A DNA stretch of 64,000 bases, taken from assembly GCF_001870465.1 (NCBI RefSeq), contig NZ_MDGK01000004.1, positions 52,260-116,259 of the forward strand, written 5' to 3'. The stretch's first letter is position 1; every line of letters begins with the position of its first letter. The notes beneath the pieces were generated by a model that saw only the letters and a list, made by a program, of their open reading frames with translations, had not been told where the DNA came from and did no database searches. Made by a program: the position numbers and the translations under genes. Below, piece by piece: positions 58,501-64,000 of this stretch. Origin of the DNA: Pseudomonas extremorientalis (GTDB taxonomy: Bacteria > Pseudomonadota > Gammaproteobacteria > Pseudomonadales > Pseudomonadaceae).

Positions 58501-59982
58501 CTGGATGGGCAGGTCATCAGTGACTTCGAGCGCGACCGTCTGCATCGCGAAGTGCTGCGCACCCAGGGCCGCATCAGCACGCGTTGCGAATATGACCGCA
58601 GTGGACGTCTGCGCGCCCGCCAGCGCCGCCAACCGGACCATTCACTGTTACATCCACCGGCGCAGACACGCCTGGGCTATGACGACAGCGACCAACTGGT
58701 CGAACGCTACGACAGCCAGCCCGGCGCGGCACACCGCCAATTACTGCATTACGACGCCACCGGCCGCATTCTGGCTAGCCAGGACAACCTCCTGGGCCAG
58801 CGGGAAGCCTTCCGCTACGACCCGGCGGCCAACCTGCTGGATAGCTCAGGACAGGTCGCCCACAACCGATTGCTGACCTACCAGGACAAACATTACCGCT
58901 ATGACTGTTTTGGCCGGATGGTTGAAAAGCGCAGCCTTCGGCGCGGCACCCAGCGCTTCAGCTACGACGCGGAGCAACGGCTGGCACAGGTGCATAACGA
59001 TGACGGCTCCCGGGTCGTCATGACCTATGACCCGCTGGGCCGGCGCACCGCCAAGACCACCTACGACCGCAACGGTGTGCAGCGCAGCCAGACACGTTTC
59101 ACTTGGGACGCGTTGCAACTCGTGCAGGAGCATTGCAATCAGCAGACCAGCCTCTATATCTATGCCGACGAGGGCTACGAACCACTGGCCCGTGTCGATG
59201 GCACGGGTCACCTGCAAAAAATCCGCTACTACCACAACGACCTCAACGGATTGCCCGAACGCCTCACCGAGAGCGACGGCCATACGGTGTGGCAAGCGCG
59301 CTATGAAGTCTGGGGCAATACCGTCGAGGAAAACCGAGAACCCTACTTCATCGAAGAACAGAACCTGCGTTTCCAGGGCCAGTATCTGGACCGGGAAACG
59401 GGGCTGCACTACAACACTCTGCGCTTTTATGACCCGGATATCGGGCGCTTCACCACACCCGACCCCATCGGTCTGGCCGGCGGCCTGAATCTCTACCAAT
59501 ATGCGCCCAACCCGCTGAGCTGGATTGACCCGTTGGGCCTGATGAAATGCTCCAGCCCACCCAAGGGGCGCAAGGTCAGTCGCACCGTGTATCGGTTCGA
59601 GGAACCGGGGCGCATCGGGACCACTTGGCAGGCACACAAGTGGAATGTGGAGTCCACCCACCGCTACACCACCAAAGGCGTCGGCGGGGTGTATGGCGCG
59701 AACTCACGGAAAACCGCGCTGGGCGAGGTCACGCACTGGAAGGTCGACCTGTCCAAACGGGTGTTGGTCAGCAAGAAAGTGCAGCTCAATAATGTCCTGG
59801 ATCTGACCCGCGCCGATGTGCGCAAACAGCTAGGGGTCAGCCTTAAAAGCATCACCGGCTCGAAGTACACCGAGACCCATCAGATCGGCAATTGGGCCAA
59901 GGCCAACGGCTATGATGGAATCCTGGCACCATCGGCACGCAACCCGACCGGCAGCAACTTGATCTCCTTTGCAGGTTTTTGA
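55555..59982 (+). CDS. Rhs-family T6SS effector with PAAR tip and C-terminal RES-like toxin
   Basis: The 1475-residue effector contains, in order, a prePAAR motif AARLGDGLSH (residues 8-17), a hydrophobic segment (31-75), a PAAR domain (about 183-245, VNGQPAVRSGDRSTCD), a second hydrophobic segment (about 250-305), an RHS cage of YD repeats (about 316-1300), and the core end DPIGLAGG (from 1303) to DPLGL (1325-1329), where Rhs proteins self-cleave. The variable toxin (1330-1475) reads as a RES domain: YRFEEPG with R1347, GGVYGANSRKTALGE with E1391, and IGNWAKANGYDGILAPSARN with S1460, matching the R-E-S signature. RES toxins degrade NAD+. The cognate immunity gene is next. Confidence 0.88.
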   Translation: MSDALLWAARLGDGLSHTSVMADILGGVLEVAANVAITALATAAVVAATGITVATGGLGACVLGAVVGVIVGIAMSKTGADKGLSAMCEGIGNALFPPSVMATILSGSTDTLINALPAARAAGVVPSHVAPAGTESEPPPAPEHSEEPGYLDMAKAFFAQMWRPTVATPAPGAVPKPLDVVTCTKHPPMPPQFLAEGSEKVTVNGQPAVRSGDRSTCDATVVSSGLISPNVTIGGGSVVVREIRSGKTPGVGLAVTALMMLKGGKGKFLSNLPCMLLAGVNSFVVSQAMGALANAAMGSSNPVHASTGAKVLGGPEELDFALPGIMPIDWQRFYNSRDERRDGLFGAGWSVPYEVSVQLLPHLEGGDYALYIDEQGRRIDMGSIPLGGAVFSAGEGLSVKRHLNGQWLIESADGLYRLFEPAPQDASLLRLSQLGDRNDNRIHLDYDDDGRLLGLRDTFDLVRVELTYDSTWPQRVSRIERLYPDHHREVLMHYAYDVRGDLAAVRQSDGHVKRRFAYDAGQRMVEHQLPSGLRCFYQWARVDDREWRVVRHWTEAGDTYTFDYALDTGITRVTDGLARVSIRHWDERHQIIASTDALGRTWAFRWNDESQLLGATDPLGGHYQFSYDDAGNLTETLDPLGRSESTLWLEHWALPLAETDAAGNTWQYHYDSRGNCIRETDPLGNRTVYHYDGHGQVREIIDASGKRKTLRWSPLGQLTEHTDCTGLTTRLSYCKRGLLLASTDALGERTTFKYDDQGRLISKQLPDGRNEHYQRDASGQLIGYSDPAGHTTRFEHASNGQLRQRIDAHGRRVELSHDAYGRLHSLTNENGERYRFDWDDGDRLTLEQRLDGCRKRYTYDPLDNVTQVENLASSDTEPAIIHDLERDAAGRLIAKRTVDGCTTYRYDQLDQVTAITFTGHDGEQQTLGFGYDALGQLTLEQSAAGCLEHLYDELGNLAQTRLPDGRWLNRLRYGSGHLHQVNLDGQVISDFERDRLHREVLRTQGRISTRCEYDRSGRLRARQRRQPDHSLLHPPAQTRLGYDDSDQLVERYDSQPGAAHRQLLHYDATGRILASQDNLLGQREAFRYDPAANLLDSSGQVAHNRLLTYQDKHYRYDCFGRMVEKRSLRRGTQRFSYDAEQRLAQVHNDDGSRVVMTYDPLGRRTAKTTYDRNGVQRSQTRFTWDALQLVQEHCNQQTSLYIYADEGYEPLARVDGTGHLQKIRYYHNDLNGLPERLTESDGHTVWQARYEVWGNTVEENREPYFIEEQNLRFQGQYLDRETGLHYNTLRFYDPDIGRFTTPDPIGLAGGLNLYQYAPNPLSWIDPLGLMKCSSPPKGRKVSRTVYRFEEPGRIGTTWQAHKWNVESTHRYTTKGVGGVYGANSRKTALGEVTHWKVDLSKRVLVSKKVQLNNVLDLTRADVRKQLGVSLKSITGSKYTETHQIGNWAKANGYDGILAPSARNPTGSNLISFAGF

Positions 59983-59984
59983 AC

Positions 59985-60266
59985 ATGGAACGACTGGAAA
60001 ACGAATACCCGGGTGACGCGGACTGGCAGAGCACAGTGGCCTTGTATGAAGAAGACTACCTTGACGACGATGCGCGTGAAATGGCCAAGGCCTTGGGCGG
60101 CCATCTCGACCTGGCAGTGATACTGCGTGGAAAACGAGGCCTTGAAGAGGGGTTGTGGTGGATCGGGCAAAAGGTTCCGGCACTCGACAACCTCACCCCG
60201 CTGGAGTGCCTGGAAAGTCCCACGCTGATAAAACGCTTGAAGACAGCACTGATGCGCATGCCATAA
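59985..60266 (+). CDS. Probable immunity protein, Xre/MbcA/ParS toxin-binding domain type
   Basis: This is a 93-residue protein. The C-terminal half (GLEEGLWWIGQKVPALDNL followed by TPLECLESPTLIKRLKTALM) matches the toxin-binding domain of Xre/MbcA/ParS antitoxins, which neutralise RES toxins, including the Trp-rich helix, the LxxxTPLE turn and the final helix. The acidic N-terminus (about 1-35) is too short for the helix-turn-helix these antitoxins normally carry. It starts 2 bp after the rhs stop; ATG 59985 is preferred to a TTG that overlaps that stop. Linkage to the RES-like toxin strongly suggests immunity. The domain call is from pattern recognition and needs a profile search. Confidence 0.72.
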   Translation: MERLENEYPGDADWQSTVALYEEDYLDDDAREMAKALGGHLDLAVILRGKRGLEEGLWWIGQKVPALDNLTPLECLESPTLIKRLKTALMRMP

Positions 60267-60332
60267 CACTCAAGGACACGGCGACTATGGACAGTTGTGC
60301 GTTCAATTCAATCAGACACAGGAGTGCAGTCC

Positions 60333-63300
60333 TTGTCTGATGCACTCTGGGCCGCCCGCATGGGCGATGCGCTCTCCCACACGTCGATGATGGCGGACAT
60401 CCTTGGTGGGGTGCTGGAAGTGGCGGCCAATATCGCGATCACGGCGGTGGCGACGGCGGCTGTCGTCGCCGCCACCGGGATTACCGTCGCCACCGGTGGG
60501 CTTGGCTGTTTCCTGCTGGGAGCGGTGGTGGGCACGATTGTCGGCCTGGCCATGAGCAAGACCGGGGCCGACAAAGGCCTGACGAATTTATGCGATACGT
60601 TCGCCAACGCGCTGTTTCCACCCACGGTGCAGGCCAATATTCTTACCGGTTCCACCGATACCCTGACCAACAACATCCCCGCTGCACGCGCCGCAGGGGC
60701 GATCAGCTCCCATGTCGCACCGGCCGGTACCGAGCTGGAAGCGCCCGAGCCGGAGCCCGAAGCCAGCTACCTGGACATGGCCGAAAGTTTCTTCTCTCAG
60801 ATGTGGCGCCCTACCGTCGCCACCCCCGCGCCTGGGGCCGAGCCCAAGCCGCTGGACCTGGTCACCTGCATGAAGCACCCGCCGATGCCGCCGCAGTTTC
60901 TGGCCGAGGGATCGGACAAAGTCACCATCAACGGCCAACCGGCGGTGCGCAGTGGTGATCGCAGTACCTGTGATGCGACAGTGGTGTCGTCGGGGTTGAT
61001 TTCTTCCAACGTGACCATCGGCGGCGGCTCGGTAGTGGTGCGTGAGATCCGCAGCGGCAAGACCCCGGGCGTGGGGCTGGCGGTCACGGCGTTGTTGATG
61101 CTCAAGGGCGGCAAGGGCAAGTTCTTCAGCAAACTGCCGTGCATGTTGATCGGCGGCGCTACGTCGATGGCGGTCAGCAGCGCGATGGGGGCCGTGGCGA
61201 ACGCAGCGATGGGCTCTTCGAATCCGGTGCATGCGGCCACCGGCGCGAAGGTGCTGGGCGGCGATGATGAGCTGGATTTCGTCCTGCCCGGCATCCTGCC
61301 GATTGATTGGCAACGCTTCTACAACAGCCGCGACGCACGCACGGGCAGTCTTTTCGGCGCAGGCTGGAGCGTGCCGTATGAAGTGTGCGTCGACATCCGG
61401 CCTCACCCCGATGGCGGCGAAACGCTGGTCTACACCGATGAACAAGGCCGCCCCATCGACATGGGCTCGATTCCCTTGGGCGGCGCCGTGTTCAGCGCGG
61501 GTGAAGGGCTGGCCGTGCGGCGACATCTCAATGGGCAGTTGCTGATCGAAAGCGATGACGGGTTGTATCGCTTGTTTGAACCCTCTGCCAACCCGTCGTT
61601 GCTGCGCCTTAGCCAGCTCGGCGACCGCAATGACAACCGCATCCATGTCGACTACGACGCCGCCGGGCAACTGGTGCGCCTGCGCGATACCTTCGATCTG
61701 GTGCAGGTTGAGTTGATCCGTGATCAGGGCCAGTTGGCGCGCATCGAACGCCTGTACCCCGATCAGCGCCGCGAAGTGCTCGTCAGCTATGGCTTCGATG
61801 CGCAGGGCAACCTGGCTGAAGTGCGCGATACCACTGGCCAGGTCCAGCGGCGTTTCGCCTACGACAGTGGCCAGCGGATGGTGGAGCATCAACTGCCAAC
61901 CGGATTGCGCTGCTTCTATGAGTGGGCCTTGGTTGAAGACCTGGAATGGCGCGTGGTGCGGCACTGGACCGACGAAGGCGACGCCTACCAGTTCGACTAT
62001 GACTTGCAGGCCGGTATCACGCGAATTACCGATGGCCTGCAACGCGTCAGTACCCGGCATTGGAACACTCAACACCAGATCATTCGATACAGCGACAATC
62101 TCGGCCACACCTGGCTGTTCGAATGGAACGACGAGCGCCAGTTGCTCAGTGCCACTGATCCGCTGGGCGGGCGCTTTGAATACAGCTACGACGAGGCCGG
62201 CAACCTGATCGGCGAAACCGACCCGCTAGGGCGCAGCGATTCGACCTTGTGGCTTGAGCACTGGGCCCTGCCACTGGTGGAGACCGACGCCGCCGACAAT
62301 AGCTGGGCGTATCGCTACGATCGGCGCGGCAACTGCATCGCCGAAACCGATCCACTGGGCTACGTCACCCGCTACCGCTATGACGACCACGGTCAGGTCG
62401 TGGAAATCATCGATGCCACCGGCAAAAGCAAAAAGCTGCGCTGGAATCCGTTCGGGCAACTGGTCGAGCATATCGACTGCTCGGGTTACCCAACGCGTTT
62501 CAGCTATGACGAGCGCGGCTATCTGCAGGTCATCACCGATGCTCTCGGCGAACGCACTCAATTCAGCTATGACGCCCAGGGGCGCTTGCTCACCACCCAA
62601 TTGCCAGACGGTCGTATCGAGCAGTACCAGCGCGATACGAGCGGGCAACTGGTGGGTTACACCGACCCGGCCGGACATACCACGTTGTACCAGCACAACC
62701 GTCGCGGGCAGGTACGCCAGCGCATCGATGCCCATGGCCGGCAAGTGCAGTTCGGCTATGACAGCTATGGGCGGTTGCAGGCACTGATCAATGAGAACGG
62801 CGAGCGATATCGTTTCGCGTGGGACGCTGGTGATCGGCTGGTTGAGCAGCAAGACCTCGATGGCAGCGCCAAGCGCTACGATTACGACGCGTTGGATAAT
62901 GTCACGACGCTGACGGCCGTTCCCGCGCCTTACGGCAATGGGCTGGCGTTGGTGCCCGACATACCACCCGCGCCTATCGTGCATCGACTCGAACGTGATG
63001 CGGTCGGCCGGTTGGTGGCCAAAACCACGGACGATGGCCGCACCGAGTACCGCTACGACGAGCTCGACCAACTCACTGCCGTCACCTTCACCGACCTGCA
63101 AGGCAACGCCCAGGCCCTGGGCTTCGCCTACGACGCCCTCGGCCAGTTGGTGACCGAACAAAGCTCGGCAGGCGGCCTGCACCACCACTACGACGAGCTC
63201 GGCAACCTGATCCAGACCCAACTGCCGGACGGCCGCTGGCTCAATCGCCTGTACTACGGCAGCGGCCACCTGCACCAGATCAACCTCGACGGCCAGGTCA

Positions 63301-64000
63301 TCAGCGACTTCGAACGCGACCGCCTGCACCGCGAAGTGCTGCGCACCCAGGGCCAGCTCAGCACCCGCAGCGAATACGACCGCAGCGGCCGCCTGCGTTC
63401 GCGCCAACGCCGTCACGCCAGTCAGTCAACCTTGCTGCCCGCGGCTGCGCAAAAACAGTTCGAATACGACCCCGCCGACAACCTGATCGGCAAACTCGAC
63501 CAGCAGCCCGCCACGCAACACCGCCAACTGCTGCACTACGACGCCACCGGCCGCATCATCGCCAGCCAGGACAGCCTGCACGGCCAGCGCGAAACCTTCG
63601 CCTACGACGCCGCCGCCAACCTGCTGGACGGCCCGCAGGCTGGCGCGGGGTGGGTGGTGCATAACAAGCTGCTGACCTATCAGGACAAGCGTTATCGCTA
63701 TGACGCGTTTGGCCGCACGATTGAAAAACGCAGCGCCAAACGGGGCGTGCAGCGGTTTGCCTACGATGCTGAAAGCCGTTTGGTTGAAGTGCGTAACGAT
63801 GACGGCAGCGTCGTGCGAATGACCTACGACCCGCTGGGCCGACGCATCGAAAAAACCGAGCATGGCCGTGACGGGTATCCGCTGGGAGAAACGCAGTTTG
63901 TGTGGGATGGACTGCGGTTGTTGCAGGAGCATAAACATAGCCAGACCAGCCTTTATGTTTACGACGATGACGGCTATGAACCGCTGGCCCGCGTCGACGG
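60333..64000 (+). CDS. Second Rhs-family T6SS effector (3' end beyond the window)
   Basis: An open frame of 1222 codons runs off the right edge without a stop. It repeats the layout of the first Rhs: prePAAR AARMGDALSH, hydrophobic segment, PAAR domain (VNGQPAVRSGD-like INGQPAVRSGD), second hydrophobic segment, then YD repeats ending in LYVYDDDGYEPLARVDG. The N-terminal 300 residues are very close to those of the first Rhs, while the YD region has diverged and carries a short insertion near 62930. The start is TTG 60333, with AGGAG 8 bp upstream and the same SDALWAAR opening; an in-frame GTG at 60324 overlaps the ribosome binding site. Its toxin and immunity gene lie outside the window. Confidence 0.9.
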   Translation, partial: MSDALWAARMGDALSHTSMMADILGGVLEVAANIAITAVATAAVVAATGITVATGGLGCFLLGAVVGTIVGLAMSKTGADKGLTNLCDTFANALFPPTVQANILTGSTDTLTNNIPAARAAGAISSHVAPAGTELEAPEPEPEASYLDMAESFFSQMWRPTVATPAPGAEPKPLDLVTCMKHPPMPPQFLAEGSDKVTINGQPAVRSGDRSTCDATVVSSGLISSNVTIGGGSVVVREIRSGKTPGVGLAVTALLMLKGGKGKFFSKLPCMLIGGATSMAVSSAMGAVANAAMGSSNPVHAATGAKVLGGDDELDFVLPGILPIDWQRFYNSRDARTGSLFGAGWSVPYEVCVDIRPHPDGGETLVYTDEQGRPIDMGSIPLGGAVFSAGEGLAVRRHLNGQLLIESDDGLYRLFEPSANPSLLRLSQLGDRNDNRIHVDYDAAGQLVRLRDTFDLVQVELIRDQGQLARIERLYPDQRREVLVSYGFDAQGNLAEVRDTTGQVQRRFAYDSGQRMVEHQLPTGLRCFYEWALVEDLEWRVVRHWTDEGDAYQFDYDLQAGITRITDGLQRVSTRHWNTQHQIIRYSDNLGHTWLFEWNDERQLLSATDPLGGRFEYSYDEAGNLIGETDPLGRSDSTLWLEHWALPLVETDAADNSWAYRYDRRGNCIAETDPLGYVTRYRYDDHGQVVEIIDATGKSKKLRWNPFGQLVEHIDCSGYPTRFSYDERGYLQVITDALGERTQFSYDAQGRLLTTQLPDGRIEQYQRDTSGQLVGYTDPAGHTTLYQHNRRGQVRQRIDAHGRQVQFGYDSYGRLQALINENGERYRFAWDAGDRLVEQQDLDGSAKRYDYDALDNVTTLTAVPAPYGNGLALVPDIPPAPIVHRLERDAVGRLVAKTTDDGRTEYRYDELDQLTAVTFTDLQGNAQALGFAYDALGQLVTEQSSAGGLHHHYDELGNLIQTQLPDGRWLNRLYYGSGHLHQINLDGQVISDFERDRLHREVLRTQGQLSTRSEYDRSGRLRSRQRRHASQSTLLPAAAQKQFEYDPADNLIGKLDQQPATQHRQLLHYDATGRIIASQDSLHGQRETFAYDAAANLLDGPQAGAGWVVHNKLLTYQDKRYRYDAFGRTIEKRSAKRGVQRFAYDAESRLVEVRNDDGSVVRMTYDPLGRRIEKTEHGRDGYPLGETQFVWDGLRLLQEHKHSQTSLYVYDDDGYEPLARVD

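Noticed and set aside
59979..59984. TTG as start of the immunity gene
   Set aside because: It overlaps the Rhs stop and adds only two residues. ATG 59985 is the simpler start.

Overview
The window comes from a Pseudomonas chromosome, most likely the P. fluorescens group. Three things point there: high-GC coding, a gene order that matches the conserved pseudomonad block radC-coaBC-dut-algC-argB / pyrE-crc / rph-yicC-gmk-rpoZ-spoT-ridA ... oxyR-recG, and several copies of the short GTGGGAGGGGGCTTGCC-type REP hairpins typical of fluorescent pseudomonads. No rRNA, tRNA, insertion sequence, integrase or CRISPR array was seen.

Layout. (1) 1-25.7 kb is core genome: a dipeptide-type ABC solute-binding protein; radC divergent from coaBC-dut-algC-argB; pyrE divergent from crc; rph plus a DUF4870 membrane protein; yicC-gmk, rpoZ-spoT-ridA; a small lipoprotein and an SDR-family epimerase; an exbB-exbD-tonB energy-transduction operon; a ferrous/ferric iron uptake operon (cupredoxin, FTR1 permease, P19/Tp34 protein) behind a probable Fur box; oxyR-recG; a YbaK-HDOD protein; and a small SCP2-like protein. 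(2) 25.7-53 kb is a complete type VI secretion system (T6SS) of the P. aeruginosa H1 type. It is built as two divergent arms around a 394-bp control region. The minus arm is fha-tssJ-tssK-tssL-tssM-tagF-pppA-ppkA-tagT-tagS-tagR-tagQ and ends in a good intrinsic terminator. The plus arm is tssA-tssB-tssC-hcp-tssE-tssF-tssG-clpV. The threonine-phosphorylation module (PpkA/PppA/Fha with the TagQRST sensor relay) and TagF are all present, but the H1 accessory gene tagJ is absent between hcp and tssE. (3) 53-64 kb is the effector island fed by the plus arm: vgrG, a DUF1795/Eag chaperone, a full-length Rhs effector, its small immunity gene, and a second Rhs effector that runs off the window.

How it works together. 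Hcp, VgrG and the PAAR-containing Rhs proteins would form the tube and tip, TssBC the sheath, TssKFGEA the baseplate and cap, TssJLM the envelope complex, and ClpV the recycling ATPase. TagQRST-PpkA would trigger firing through Fha phosphorylation. Eag would stabilise the prePAAR/transmembrane segments of the Rhs effectors.

Most interesting point: the C-terminal toxin of the first Rhs (residues about 1330-1475) reads as a RES domain with recognisable R, E and S motifs. The 93-residue gene behind it reads as the toxin-binding domain of Xre/MbcA/ParS antitoxins without their DNA-binding part. This looks like an intracellular NAD-depleting RES/Xre toxin-antitoxin pair converted into a T6SS effector-immunity pair. 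REPIN-type repeats sit at two junctions of the plus arm (tssC/hcp and clpV/vgrG) and may matter for how that operon is expressed or assembled.
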